NCBI RefSeq assembly: GCF_008035925.1
Contig: NZ_CP036264.1
Location: 519,774 to 583,773 of the forward strand
Direction: 5' to 3'
DNA: 64,000 bases
Source: Stieleria maiorica
GTDB lineage: Bacteria; Planctomycetota; Planctomycetia; Pirellulales; Pirellulaceae
Below the pieces are notes generated by a model, which saw nothing but the letters and a program-made list of their open reading frames with translations, searched no databases and had not been told where the DNA came from. Positions 15,466-27,000 of the stretch are shown here, piece after piece. The first letter of the stretch is position 1; each line of letters opens with the position of its first letter. The translations under genes and the position numbers were made by a program.

Positions 15466-17970
15466 GTGACTCTACCGATTTCCACCACCTCCGGTTGGCC
15501 TCGCGCCTTCGTGCGAGCCGTCCTTTGCGCAGCCGCCGTTTGGTTGCATCTAGAGTTGTCTGCAACGACTGCGTTTTCCGCCGAACCGGATGCAGATCGA
15601 TTCGAAGTTGCCATCAAGGACCACGCCGGTTTCGACAAACCGCTGCGAACATTTTTTTCCAAGTACTGTAACGACTGTCACGCCGGGGGCGCAGACGAGG
15701 GGGGATTTGAAACGGAGCGGTTGCTCGTCGACTTGACCGATCCGGCCACGTTCGCGCGTTGGGAACAGGTCTATGACCGTGTCAGGGGCGGAGAGATGCC
15801 GCCGGCCGATGCCGATCAACCGCACTCGGCAGACGTCGACACCTTCGCCGCGTTGCTTTCCAAACCGCTGACCGACGTCCATGCGGCGAGCAAGTCGACC
15901 GTGCTGCGGCGGCTGAACCGTCGCGGATACCAAAACACGCTCAATGATGTCTTCGGGACGAATCTGGATCTGCAATCGCTGCTTCCCGAAGATGCCCGGT
16001 CGCACGAATTTGATACCGTCGGAGAAGCCCTCGGCTTGTCGATGGTTCACCTGCAACGCTACATGGATGCCGCCAAGTTGGTGCTGGAGACGGCGATCGC
16101 AAAACAGACCGCTGCACCAGAGCCGAAAACGCTGACCGCGTGGTACAAGGACACACGCGAAGCTCAACAGCATGTCGGCAAAGCATGGAAACTGCTCGAT
16201 GACGGTTTCGTCGTCCGCTTCGCCGGCGGCGGTTATCCGACCGGGATGCTTCGCGGCAGCGGCGTCAACGAAGCGGGACGCTATCGCGTCCGGGTCACCG
16301 GGTACGCCTATCAATCCGAAGAACCGATCACGTTTTCGGTCGGTGGAACCAGTTTCGCCGCCGGCAGCGACAAGCCGATCTATGCGTTTTTTGAAGCCCG
16401 ACCGAACCAGCCGACGACGGTTGAGTTCGAAACTTGGATCGAGCCACGCTACATGTTGGCGATTGAGCCCTACGGAATTCACGACCCAGGGCGGTACAAA
16501 CGAGATTCGATTGATCAATACGACGGCCCGGGGTTGGCAATCGGTGAAGTGACGGTCGAGGGGCCGTTGGTCGATCAATACCCGTCGCCTGGGCATCACC
16601 TGATCTTTGACGGCCTGGATCGCATCGAAATCCCGCCGCGGAATCCGCGAGACCGCAGCAAGCCCTGGTACGTTCCGAAGTTCTCGATCGAACCGTCGGA
16701 CCCGGTCGCCGCCGCAACGACGTCCCTGCGCCGTGTCGCCGAAGCTACCTTGCGACAACCGGTCTCCGACGATGACTTGGCGCCGTATGTCTCGCTTTTT
16801 TCCCAGCAAGTCGATCAAGGTGAATCGTTCGAAGACGCTCTTCGGACGGCGGTCACTGCGATCCTCTGTTCGCCTCGATTTCTGTACCTGCAAGAACCGG
16901 CCGGCGCGCTTGACGACTATGCCCTGGCAAGCCGATTGTCCTACTTTCTGCATCGGACGCTGCCCGACGGAATGCTGATGGACGCGGCCGGAGCCGGCCA
17001 ACTGACCGCTGCCGCGGGGCTGCGTTCCCAAACCGATCGATTGATCCGGCACGAACGTTTCCAACGCTTTCTGGTCGACTTTGCCGATAGTTGGCTGGAC
17101 CTTCGTGAAATGGACCTCACCGCCCCGGATCAAACGCTCTTTCCCGAGTTCGACCCGTTTCTTCGCGATTCGATGCCGCGTGAAACGTTGGCATTCCTGC
17201 GCGAGATGATCGAATCGAACCTGCCGGTCCGCAATTTGATCGAATCCGACTTTGCGATGCTCAACAGTCGCCTGGCCGAGCATTATGCGTTGCCGCCGAT
17301 CGATGGCGTTGCGATCCGCAAGGTTTCCCTGCCCGCCGATTCGATTCGCGGCGGATTGCTCAGCCAAGCGAGCCTATTGAAAGTCACGGCCAACGGCACC
17401 AATACGTCACCGGTGACGCGCGGGGCGTGGGTGATGGAACGCATCCAAGGGGTCACGCCGTCACCTCCGCCGCCGGGGATTCCCGGAGTCGAACCGGACA
17501 TCCGCGGGGCGACGACGTTACGTGAGCTGCTCGACAGGCACCGCGATTCGGAAAGTTGTCGCTCGTGCCACGCCAAGATCGATCCTCCCGGATTTGCGCT
17601 GGAGTGCTTCAACCCGATCGGAGGCTATCGGGATCGCTATCGATCGCTCGGCGAGGGCAATCGCGTCGACACCGAAGTCAACGGGCGCAAGGTCCGCTAC
17701 CGACTCGGGCCGGCCGTCGATGCCTCAGGCGAATTCGACGGAACTGCGTTTGCCGGATTCCGCCAGTTTCGCCGTGCCCTGGCCGGCGAGGAACGTCTGT
17801 TGGCCACGACGTTTGTGGTCAAGCTGTTGACGTTTGCGACCGGGCGTGAGCTCGGGTTCTCCGATCGACCGGAGATCGATCGGATCGTCACCGCTGCTGC
17901 GGAGAATCACTACCGCGCCCGAGACCTGCTTCACGCCGCGGTGGCGAGCAAAATTTTCCTGTCAAAGTAA
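15466..17970 (+). CDS. Planctomycete c-type cytochrome, DUF1587/1595/1592/1588/1585
   Basis: An 834-residue exported protein starting at the GTG at 15466, which has GGAAG 8 bases upstream; a TTG at 15451 is the alternative. After a signal peptide there is a haem c site CNDCH in a short cytochrome region (YCNDCHAGGADEGGF). DUF1587 follows (LRRLNRRGYQNTLNDVFGTN), then a carbohydrate-binding-like stretch, DUF1595 (LRRVAEATLRQPVSDDD), DUF1592 (LASRLSYFLHRTLPDGM), DUF1588 (RGAWVMERIQG with PPPPPGIPG, CRSCHAKIDPPGFALE) and DUF1585 at the C-terminus. The second CxxCH in DUF1588 may bind haem or zinc. Such proteins are nearly always next to a DUF1552 gene, as here, and are thought to work in periplasmic redox chemistry with unknown substrate. 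Confidence 0.9.
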   Translation: MTLPISTTSGWPRAFVRAVLCAAAVWLHLELSATTAFSAEPDADRFEVAIKDHAGFDKPLRTFFSKYCNDCHAGGADEGGFETERLLVDLTDPATFARWEQVYDRVRGGEMPPADADQPHSADVDTFAALLSKPLTDVHAASKSTVLRRLNRRGYQNTLNDVFGTNLDLQSLLPEDARSHEFDTVGEALGLSMVHLQRYMDAAKLVLETAIAKQTAAPEPKTLTAWYKDTREAQQHVGKAWKLLDDGFVVRFAGGGYPTGMLRGSGVNEAGRYRVRVTGYAYQSEEPITFSVGGTSFAAGSDKPIYAFFEARPNQPTTVEFETWIEPRYMLAIEPYGIHDPGRYKRDSIDQYDGPGLAIGEVTVEGPLVDQYPSPGHHLIFDGLDRIEIPPRNPRDRSKPWYVPKFSIEPSDPVAAATTSLRRVAEATLRQPVSDDDLAPYVSLFSQQVDQGESFEDALRTAVTAILCSPRFLYLQEPAGALDDYALASRLSYFLHRTLPDGMLMDAAGAGQLTAAAGLRSQTDRLIRHERFQRFLVDFADSWLDLREMDLTAPDQTLFPEFDPFLRDSMPRETLAFLREMIESNLPVRNLIESDFAMLNSRLAEHYALPPIDGVAIRKVSLPADSIRGGLLSQASLLKVTANGTNTSPVTRGAWVMERIQGVTPSPPPPGIPGVEPDIRGATTLRELLDRHRDSESCRSCHAKIDPPGFALECFNPIGGYRDRYRSLGEGNRVDTEVNGRKVRYRLGPAVDASGEFDGTAFAGFRQFRRALAGEERLLATTFVVKLLTFATGRELGFSDRPEIDRIVTAAAENHYRARDLLHAAVASKIFLSK

Positions 17971-18003
17971 GCATTGTTCTGTCATCAATTGACGAGCCAG
18001 ATC

Positions 18004-19293
18004 GTGAATCAACCACCCTTTCGAAATCTCGCATTGTCTCGGCGCCACTTTCTTCGGGGATCCGGGGCGGGTGTGGCTTTGCCGCTGCTCGGTGCGATGC
18101 AACCGGCCCTTGGTGATTCGCGTGAACCCGATCTGCCGCGGTTCATTGCGATCTGTGGTGGGCTGGGATTTCACGCCCCGTTTCTGTTTCCCGACCAGCC
18201 GGGACGCGATTATCAACTGACGCCGTATTTGGAGAAACTTCAGGATCATCGCGACGACTTCACGCTTTTTTCGGGCTTGTCGCATCCGAATCAGAACGGG
18301 AACAACGGGCATGCCTCCAGCATGACGTGGCTGACGTCGGCCCAACGTCCCGGGCTGGCGGGGTTCAAGAACACGATCTCGCTGGACCAGCAGATCGCCG
18401 CCCACCTGGGCGGTGCGACACGTTTTCCCTACCTGTGTCTGTCCAACGGCGGTGGTTCGTTGTCATGGACCTCCGGCGGCGTGAACATTCCCGCGGAATC
18501 TTCACCGGCGAAGGTGTTCGAGCAACTGTTCGTCAACGGTTCTGAATCAGAAGTCCGGTCCCAGATGCGCGAACTCCAACGGGGCCGCAGTATCCTGGAT
18601 ACCGTCCGCGGCGACGCCCAAAAACTGCAGCGATCGCTGGGACCGAAAGACGTTCAAAAACTGGACGAGTACTACTCATCCATTCGCGATCTGGAAACGC
18701 GCATCGGGCAAGCGCGGCAGTGGGCCCAGCGCCCCAAGCCGCACGTGGACGATCCGCCGCCGAAAGACATCGCCGATAAGCAGGATATCATCGCCCGGCA
18801 GCGATTGATGTACGACATCATACGGTTGGCACTGCAGACCGATTCGACGCGCGTGATCACGTTATCGTTGGGAGGCATGAACGCGGTCCCGAGCAATATT
18901 CCCGGGGTGAACACGGACTGGCACAATCTTTCGCATCACGGCAAAGATGAGGCGAAGATTGCAGAGCTCCGTCTGATCGAAGAAGCCGAGTTCGAAGCGT
19001 TTTCGGGATTCTTAGCCGACTTGAAGGCGGTCGGCGAGAATGACCAAAACTTGCTCGATCGCACCGCCGTGCTGTTCGGATCTAACCTCGGCAATGCGTC
19101 GGCGCACGACTGGCACAACTTGCCGATTCTACTGGCCGGTGGGGGTTACCGACACGGTCACTATGTCGCGCATGACGCCAAGGACAACACGCCGCTTGCA
19201 AATCTATTCGTTCCGCTGGCCCGACGTATGGGCTTGGAAGTCGATCACTTCGGATCCAGCACCAACGACAACCTCCGCGGCTTGGAGGTGTAG
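18004..19293 (+). CDS. DUF1552 domain exported protein
   Basis: A 429-residue protein starting at the GTG at 18004 (alternative TTG at 17974, 3 bases after the preceding stop). The N-terminus NLALSRRHFLRGSGAGVALP carries the twin-arginine motif SRRHFLRG and a hydrophobic segment, so export by Tat is likely. The remainder matches DUF1552: an IAICGGLGFH segment, LFSGLSHPNQNGNNGHASS, and the late LGNASAHDWHNLPILLAGGG, resembling a metal-binding alkaline-phosphatase-superfamily-like hydrolase. It follows the DUF1592-family cytochrome and is almost certainly its functional partner and in the same operon. Confidence 0.88.
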   Translation: MNQPPFRNLALSRRHFLRGSGAGVALPLLGAMQPALGDSREPDLPRFIAICGGLGFHAPFLFPDQPGRDYQLTPYLEKLQDHRDDFTLFSGLSHPNQNGNNGHASSMTWLTSAQRPGLAGFKNTISLDQQIAAHLGGATRFPYLCLSNGGGSLSWTSGGVNIPAESSPAKVFEQLFVNGSESEVRSQMRELQRGRSILDTVRGDAQKLQRSLGPKDVQKLDEYYSSIRDLETRIGQARQWAQRPKPHVDDPPPKDIADKQDIIARQRLMYDIIRLALQTDSTRVITLSLGGMNAVPSNIPGVNTDWHNLSHHGKDEAKIAELRLIEEAEFEAFSGFLADLKAVGENDQNLLDRTAVLFGSNLGNASAHDWHNLPILLAGGGYRHGHYVAHDAKDNTPLANLFVPLARRMGLEVDHFGSSTNDNLRGLEV

Positions 19294-19298
19294 CGAAA

Positions 19299-19324
19299 AG
19301 GCTAGACACCAACACTCATGCCCG
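19299..19324 (+). repeat. Dispersed 26-bp element (family E, copy 1)
   Basis: Matches 47712-47737 at 25 of 26 bases, with the core GGCTAGACACCAACACT. Immediately downstream of the DUF1552 stop codon. At the other site it is part of a long palindrome; here only the right part is present. Confidence 0.75.
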
Positions 19325-19340
19325 CGACAGACCGTTTTAG

Positions 19341-20123
19341 TCAGGCGATCGCGATCTTCTCTTTGGTCACACGGAGGACGCGTTCGCTCAAGGGGTGGGA
19401 TTGGCGGCGGGCGTCCATCGCGACGGTCTGGCTGAGCTGTTGGTGGAGGTCGGAATCAAGCGTCATCGGCCAGGCGACCAAGAAGTCGCGGTTGGGGACC
19501 CCGGCGTACACTTCGCCCTCTTCGTCACCGGTCAATTCGGCAATGATTCGAGCGCGGATTTCCGGGATCAGAATTCTAGCGGCGTCGTAACCGTCGCCGG
19601 TTTGGATGGCCACCAGCGGTGCCGGACCGGGCATCACCGTCATCGGCAACGTCGGACTGGATGCGACAATGTTCATTTTTCCGATTTCGATCGCGTCGAC
19701 CGCCGATTGCCCCCATCGCTCGAGGTCTTCGTTGCTGATGTAGGCATAGCCGGTGTCACAATCGCTGACCAAACTGGAATGCACATCGTCGGCGAACGGG
19801 AACGTGATCGCGCGACCCACATCGGTGACTTTGGCGCTGACCAATTGGACTCGCAGCCGCGGCTTGGCGTCTTCCCACGCCTGTGGAATCGCGTCGACCG
19901 CACCGTCGATCAATTTCAACGCCCCGGCGAAGTTTTCGATGATCACCCGGTCGAACTCTTCATCGGGCATGGGGGACTGTTGGAATTGCGCCCACAAGTT
20001 GCTCATCCCGAACTTTGCCGACCCGTTGGTGATGACGCCCAATTCCTCGCCGAGCCGGAAACCGCGGGTCGGAAACTCGCGCTGGACGACAGCAAGGACT
20101 CGATTGGTAAAGGCTTCGAGCAT
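19341..20123 (-). CDS. DUF1444-like (YtpQ family) protein
   Basis: A 260-residue soluble protein, no signal peptide. Segments VVQREFPTRGFRLGEELGV, FPFADDVHSSLVSDCDTGYA, LERWGQSAVDAIEIGKMN and VPNRDFLVAWPM resemble the DUF1444/YtpQ family of Firmicutes, whose function is unknown. The match is by motif spacing from memory and is moderate. Its C-terminus faces the DUF1552 gene; the PEP-CTERM gene ends 38 bases upstream of its start on the same strand. Confidence 0.6.
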   Translation of the reverse strand: MLEAFTNRVLAVVQREFPTRGFRLGEELGVITNGSAKFGMSNLWAQFQQSPMPDEEFDRVIIENFAGALKLIDGAVDAIPQAWEDAKPRLRVQLVSAKVTDVGRAITFPFADDVHSSLVSDCDTGYAYISNEDLERWGQSAVDAIEIGKMNIVASSPTLPMTVMPGPAPLVAIQTGDGYDAARILIPEIRARIIAELTGDEEGEVYAGVPNRDFLVAWPMTLDSDLHQQLSQTVAMDARRQSHPLSERVLRVTKEKIAIA

Positions 20124-20161
20124 GAGAGAATCCAGCGGTCAGAAAAGCGAACTCGGGCAGG

Positions 20162-20932
20162 TCATTCTGCAAGTTTAACGCGCTTTCGTCCTCGTCGCAG
20201 CACCATCAATCCGCCGCCGAGTGTCAGTAATCCGAGCGATGTCGGTTCGGGAATGGCCGTGATTCCGGTGATCAACACGTTGTCAATTCGCATCTGTCCG
20301 TTCTCTCGAAAGTCGTCAAAACGGATCACCACGTTGGGCTGATGGTTGATGGCGGTGACGCCGGCCAAATCGACCGTCTCGCTAATGAACGTTGATCCGT
20401 TTGCATTGATCGGCTGGTTATTCAACAGCGACGTCGAAAGGCCGCCGGCAAAGTCCTTGATGGTGCCACCGGAGAAGGCGATGTCGTCCAGCGGATTCAA
20501 ATCGTACTTCAAGTCATAGCTGACGATTTCATCGGCCCCGTCGCCGTTGCCACGCAAATCGAAACGCACTTGAATGTCGGTGAATCCGACGGTGGAGAAT
20601 TCGACGAAGAACTCCGCATCGTTGTCGCCGCTTTTGGCGATGTCGTCCCACGCCATCGCCTGTCCATCGATCGTGTCAATTCCCAGCCCGGGGGCGGAAA
20701 ATGCCAAGCCGTCTTTCCCGTTTCCGTCGGTGTCGCCGCGCTGCTGGTAGAGCGTGCCACTTCCGACCGTTGCCGCATGGACAATCTGAATCGATTCGTC
20801 CGGCACGCCGTATCCGTTGTTGAAATCCCAAAATGCGATCACATCTCCACGAGCGGGCGCCGCGAACAGCACAAGGATGCAAACGGTAGCGAGCGGTGTC
20901 AAACGGGATCGAATTGGCACAACAAAACTCAT
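20162..20932 (-). CDS. PEP-CTERM sorting-domain exported protein
   Basis: A 256-residue secreted protein. The start MSFVVPIRSRLTPLATVCIL gives a signal peptide ending near ARGDV. The body is a beta-rich, Asn/Asp/Gly-rich domain (AFWDFNNGYGVPDESIQIVH) of a jelly-roll type common in PEP-CTERM proteins. The C-terminus has the full sorting signal: PEPTSLGLLTLGGGLMVLRR, i.e. the PEP motif, a hydrophobic helix and basic residues. This implies processing by an exosortase, not encoded in this window, and placement at the cell surface or in exopolysaccharide. The ATG at 20932 is favoured over 20968. Confidence 0.85.
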   Translation of the reverse strand: MSFVVPIRSRLTPLATVCILVLFAAPARGDVIAFWDFNNGYGVPDESIQIVHAATVGSGTLYQQRGDTDGNGKDGLAFSAPGLGIDTIDGQAMAWDDIAKSGDNDAEFFVEFSTVGFTDIQVRFDLRGNGDGADEIVSYDLKYDLNPLDDIAFSGGTIKDFAGGLSTSLLNNQPINANGSTFISETVDLAGVTAINHQPNVVIRFDDFRENGQMRIDNVLITGITAIPEPTSLGLLTLGGGLMVLRRGRKRVKLAE

Positions 20933-21007
20933 GGAGGCTACGGAAACGAGGCTGTCGGGAGGATTCAAGTATGGTTCGACGGTGCGACGGATTCAATCAA
21001 GTTCACG

Positions 21008-21055
21008 GCCGGCCAGTGAGTCCGGTCAGTGGGGCCGGCCAGTGAGTCCGGTCAA
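21008..21055. repeat. 22-bp tandem direct repeat at the 3' end of the giant gene
   Basis: GGCCGGCCAGTGAGTCCGGT followed by CA occurs at 21008-21029 and 21034-21055, separated by 4 bases. The second copy overlaps the stop codon of the giant gene (21052-21054), so repeat expansion could alter the protein terminus. Confidence 0.8.
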
Positions 21056-24000
21056 TGCGGCATGGTGCGGAGGAACCGCAGGCCGAAGCGACCGTAGTCC
21101 TGGCCGTCGACGTCGCCGTCACCGTCGAAATCCAGATCCGGATCGAACGCCGGGTCGCCGGACTGACGCAGAAAAGTCGCTCCGAATCGTCCGTAGTCCT
21201 GACCGTCGACATCGCGATCTCCGTCGGTGTCACCGTAGTGTCGGAAAAAGGCATCCGAGTCGGACTGGCCGAATCGATAGTCCGCCGCCATGCGGACATC
21301 GTCGGCTGTGGTTTGGACCTTCGACGCAACGATGGTCAATTGATAGGTCCCGTCGACCAGCGAGTTTCCGCCTTCGGCGCGAGTGACCACCATGGGGCCG
21401 GGGGCGAACGTGATCACAGCAACGGTCTTGTTTCCGATGTGCTGGGCGGTCACTTGCAGATTCTCCACCGCCGTGCCGGAGGACCGCTGGGAAACCACAA
21501 ATGACGATGCATCGACGTCGACTTCTTGGTCGAACGTTACCGTGATGCTGGTGACCGACGATCGTGAGGCGGATCCGTCGTTGATGGCGATCGATTCGAC
21601 GGTCGGCCGCCCGGGAATCATTCCGGGGGTTGGCGTTTCACCGACCCAGCTATCGTGATAATTCCCCAGCGTGCTTGCGGCGAGTCGTTGTAATGACGGA
21701 CCATTGCCGTCGGCTTCGGTCGGCCAGGGCGACAGATCGTCGTAGAACACTTCATCGACCATCACGCGCGGTGTCAGCGACGGATCATCGGCCGGCGGGG
21801 TATCGGGGGCCTGTAATTTGATCACGCCGTGGCTGTTGCTCAGTGAGCCGGAAAAGGGACCGTCGATGCGAACACCCGCGTCGATTCCATACTGCTGCCG
21901 CAGCGCCGCCAGCTTGTTCGTGTTGACGGCGAGTGTCGGATCGAAGGAAATCAGCACCACGGTTTCGCCCGGTGCCATTTGATCGTCGGCCGCAAAGTCA
22001 AAGTCCCCTTCGCCGCGCAGTCGCCAGTTTTCCAGGTCGATCGTGATCGCCGATGCGTTGTGCAGTTCGATGAACTCCAGGTCTTGTTCGCTGAGGAACG
22101 GATCGATCGCGAGCGCCGCGGCGGTCGGTGGTGCCGGGTGATAGTTGATTTCGGAAACCACAATCGGGGACGTCTGGAACGTGCCGTTCAGCATGCCCAG
22201 GGAGCGATTGGCCAGTGGAACCAATCGACCGGCGGAACCGGGAATCAGCCCCTGAGAAACACCGTTGAAGGTGGCGTCAAATCGGGCGTGGTCTTCCAAC
22301 CCCGTCGGTTCGTTGCCATCGCCGGTGAACAGCCAAACGGAATCACCGTCGGATCCGCTGAGTGCGAACGGGATCAGGCTTTGGGCATTTGGCAGCGGTG
22401 GGTTGAAATCCGCTTCGTCGAACAACATGTATCCGCCGGCTTGGATCGTGGTCCCGGCGGGGATCTTGTATTTTTTCGGTGTCGCGCCGTCATCGCTGAG
22501 GAACCAACCACCGATGGCGATCTCCGATGCGGTGGGGTTGAACAACTCGATCGCATCATGGAGCGGGGCATCGGTGTGCGCGAGGACTTCGTTGATCTCG
22601 ATTCCGAACGGCCGCTGTTCGATCGATCCGGGAGTCCCGCCGAATTCAACGCTGCCGCGGTAGTGGTATGGTTTTCCCGTTTCGGAGACGGGAACATCGG
22701 CAGGGTTTTCAAGCACGAGGGAGCCCCCGACGCCATCGGCCCATTTGGGCCAGGGGTCGCCCGTGCCGTAGTTGACATCGGCGATTTCCTGGCCGCTGGC
22801 GTCCTCAATTCGAATCCGCTCGCCGCCGTTGGACAGCTTGCCGGAGTATTGGCCGACAATCCGGTCGGGATCCACGTTGGGGTAGGCGGCGGTGAATTGA
22901 GCGATGTCGTGCACCAGCAAGACGGACTCGCCCGGCAACAGCGTCGTGCCGACGGGGATGGTGAAGGGCAAACTGGGGCCATCGGTCACGGTGACTCCGT
23001 CCAGATCGATCGTCACGGCGGTGTCGGCCGACGTGATGTTTCGCAGTTCCAGGTACTCCGCATCGCCGTCGACGGCGGGGTCATAATTGATTTCCGTCAG
23101 ACGCAGATTCGAGGGCGAGGCGGGAACGTTCAGCACTTGGAAAAACGCGTCACTGAGTGCAGACCACTGGGCGCCGTCGCCGAGCGTCCGCGCCTTGACC
23201 CGAGTCGATTCGGTCAGTGGGATCGGAGATGCGTTTTGACGGCTGACGATCAATTCGGCGTCGAACGTGATGTCGCTGCTGGTTCCGGACACCTGGTGCA
23301 CTTCGGCGGCAATCAGGTTGACGCCGTTGTGCAGCAGCGCGGGGTCGATCGAAAACTCATACCACGTGCTTTCGTCTCCGCCGCCGACCACCCCGCTGGC
23401 CGTTGTGGCGGAGGTCAGTGGCCCGGCGGGCAGGTTGTTTCGCACGGCTTCGACGCCATTGATGTAGATCGCGACCCCATCATCGCGGCGAACCCGTAGC
23501 GTGGCCGTCGTCAAGTTGCCGCCTGACAGGTCCGCGTTGAAGCGTCGGCGAAAGTACGTGGTGATGTGTTTGTCGGACGAATTGCCACCGAACGATACCA
23601 CGGTGGCTTCATCGCCGTCGCCGTACCCCAGTTCGGACGGGCCGCTTTTCCACGACTGGTCTTCAAAGGCCATCGACGCCCAGTTGGCGGGCGGTTGGGT
23701 GCCATCGTCCAGGTAGTTCCAAGTGTCTCCTGAATTGACCACCGTCACGTCGACCTGCATCGGGTCATACACCTGCGCGTCGGGGTGGATCCCGCCGCCG
23801 GCCAATCTCGGGTCGCTGCCATCGGTCGTGAAGTAGACCGACCCTTCCGTCGCATCGAACTGCATTTCGCTGTCCGTCGTGATTTGCCCGCCGTGCTGTG
23901 CGGTTCCATCGATCAGAAACCGGGGCGCATCGACACTGGGAAACAGCGGGGCGGGGACGACGACCGTGTAATCGCCCGACGCGTCTTTGAGGACCAGATT

Positions 24001-27000
24001 GGTGTTTCGAAATTGATCGATGACGATCGGGTTACGGGCCGTCAGATAACCGTTTCGCAATCCCGCGACGGCGTTCAAAAAATCCGCTTGCGTCAGCGGG
24101 GGATTCGTGCCGCGTTTTGCATCGCCCCAGCGAGCGGATTCGGCGATCACGGCGGTTTCGATCTTCGCCGCTTCGTGGTCCAGTTTTTCGATCAACGCGG
24201 TTTCGCTAAGCGGTCCGTCGTTGAAGAATGCCCATTGAACGGTGTCGGCAAACCGCATCCGGTACTCGTCATTGGCCATCAATTGTTGATGCAGCCATTG
24301 CGGATTGAAGTAAGCGACGCCGCCTTCGTAATTCGGCGAATTCCACGGCCCGTTGCGATTCTGGTTGACGTTTCGCATCGTGTGCTCGGCGTCATGTTGA
24401 AAGAATCGAAATCCCTCGCGTCCCGTGCGGTCACGGATCGCGAAGTAGTTGTTCGGTCGAGTGTTGCCGAGGAAGTTGGAGATCGGTGCGTCAAGGTTGC
24501 CGCCGCGCAACGTTTCGATCATGTACGCGATCAGGTTGTCCACATCCAGTAAGACCGGATAGTCCAAGTTCTCGCTGCCGTCGGGGTTTTTGCCTTGGGC
24601 ACGCATGTATTGGGCGTCGTCAACAAAGGCCGGTGTGATGCCGTCGGACGCACGCGCATCGGCTTGTTCCCAGAGCAGCGTGTAGGCATCGAAGTTCCCG
24701 TCGGTGGCGATGTTCTGATAGGCCCCGCGTTCGGGCTTTAAAACGTCATAGTTCTCCGCTTTTCCGCCCAAGTACGATTCCGCGTAGTTGGCTTCGGCGC
24801 GCTCTTGGGTCTGGAACATGCCCCAGTATTGGCCGTTGAGGTAAAGATGGACCCAGGTGGATCGCGTGTAGGGCTGGCCGAGATCGCGCTGGTTGTAGCG
24901 GGCCATCACCTCGGCGACGAAATTGTTGCTCGCGTTCCCCTGGAAACTCCAGGAGTAATTCTGTGCCGTACGCAGGTCTAGCTTTTTGAATTCAGAAACC
25001 CCTTCATCCCCGTGGACCGGATAGTCCAGTACGGGGTCACCGTAGGAGCCGCGGAAGAACAATTTCAATGCGTGTTTGGGGTTGTTGTTACTGCGGCTGA
25101 AACCGCCGCGGATTCGCAGCCCCGCGTTGACTTGGAAACCTTCGCCACCGTCGGGATTCAACCATTCGGCCGATGCGGGGCGTTCCCAGTCTCGCCCGTC
25201 TTGCTGGGCGTTGGCATAGATGCCGATCGTCGGGTCAAACAGATAGTCCAGGTCGGTCGTCAACGAGAGCGTCGGCAACGCCAGGAGTGCCTGTTTCACC
25301 GCTGCGGCACCTTCCGCGGCGATCACATCGGGATCCATGCCGTAATCGACGACATTGCCGCCCCAAGTCGCCGGCCAACCCGGCGGCGGCGATCCGTCAC
25401 CGGATTGGTTCAACACGTCATCGAGGAACAGATAGGTCCGCGTCACGCTGGGTAAGGACACATAATCGGTCGCCACCGCGATCGCGCGTAAGGTGGTCGT
25501 CGTGCTGACGGGGATCGGTGCGGTGTAGACCGTCCCATGGGTCGCACTCGGTTCGCTTCCGTCGGTGGTGTAGACGATCTGAGCGGCCGCATCCGGTGAC
25601 GCCAGAGTCACCATTTGGGGCGTGTCGTAAAAGCCGGCCGGCAGGTCGATTGCAACCCGTTGCAGGACGCCCAGCACAGGATCCCGATTCAACTCTCCGG
25701 GGGTCGGCGTCGCAAAGTAGCTGGGTGTCTGATCGAGCAACCGTGTGCTGGTCAATTCCGGGTACACCAGGAAACTCGGATCCAGACTCGAATGGTTGAG
25801 GCCTTGGATGGCCAACACGTTGGTGCCCGTTTGGACCGCAGCGGCGGCCCCATCGTCGAGCACCCATCGGGTCGGTTGCAGCACGTCGGAGCTTTGGCGC
25901 GATTGCGTAGCCGCCGAGTTGAACGCCGGTGTCGACGGGGCGTTGGCCCGCGTCACTTCCACACCGTTGATGAACGCGACGAATCCGTCGTCATGACGCA
26001 TGTTCAGCACCAACGACTCGATCAAACTTGCGTCCGCGACGTCGAATTCGACACGCACATACGCCGACGCGTTGATTCCCAACATCGATGCGGCCACATC
26101 GGTCGCGACCCAGGGGCTTTGACCGGAAACGTAGGGCGTAAATGCAGCAATGCCACCGTTGTCGACGTCACCGACCAGATCGAACACGCCCGAAAATGAC
26201 GCGTGCGCCCCGGCTGCGGCAAACAGTTCCACGCTGGCGCCCCCGGCGGCCTCGAACATGACCAACCGCACTTCGTACTGACCGGGCTGGACAAGGTCGA
26301 ACGTGTTGATCGTGTCGTTGGCGGCACGTGGGTTGGGAAACGAACTGCTGTACTCGACCCCATCTTTGGAAAGCGTCAATCCGAAGCCGTCGTCGCTATT
26401 GACGCCGAAGGACCATGGGCCGGCGTTCGGGATGTCGATCGTGGTGGTGGCTTCGATGACGAAATGATTGAAATCTTCGCCGACCGTTTGTGTGGGAAAG
26501 GCCAGGTCATTTTCGAATCGACCACCTCCGCCGGTGCCCAGAAAATTGATGACGTCGGTTCGCTCGGTGACAGACAGCGATTGGTATTGCGGGGTCGCAA
26601 GGACGTCTTCGGCGATCGCCAACGTGTTGACAGCACCGTCAAAATTACCCGAGGCCTGTGCTTTGACGTAGCGGACATCGAAGCCCGGTTGGATGACGCC
26701 AAAACCCACGCCGACCGGTCCGTCGATCCAGGTGTCGTCATTGAACGTCGGTTGCTGCCACGTGTCGCCCAGTGCACCATCGACCGGCACCAAGGTTTTG
26801 GCCGCGCTGCCGGACCGGACCAGGTCTTCGGTGACAAACTGCAACCCGTAAGAAACATTGGTGCTTTGATCAGGGTACTCTGGTGCATAGTCGTTGGCGA
26901 CGACACCCTGGGGATCCACCAGCGCCAGGTATTCCCCGCCTCGATTGAGTTCAAAATCGGTGTGCAACTCGTCACCGGCGACGGCGCGATCTTTCCCCGA

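Noticed and set aside
15550-17367. 605-residue open frame on the minus strand.
   Set aside because: Antisense to the DUF1592-family cytochrome gene, which has clear domains; the antisense product has none.
21979-23499. 506-residue open frame on the plus strand.
   Set aside because: Antisense to the giant CotH/lamin-tail gene.
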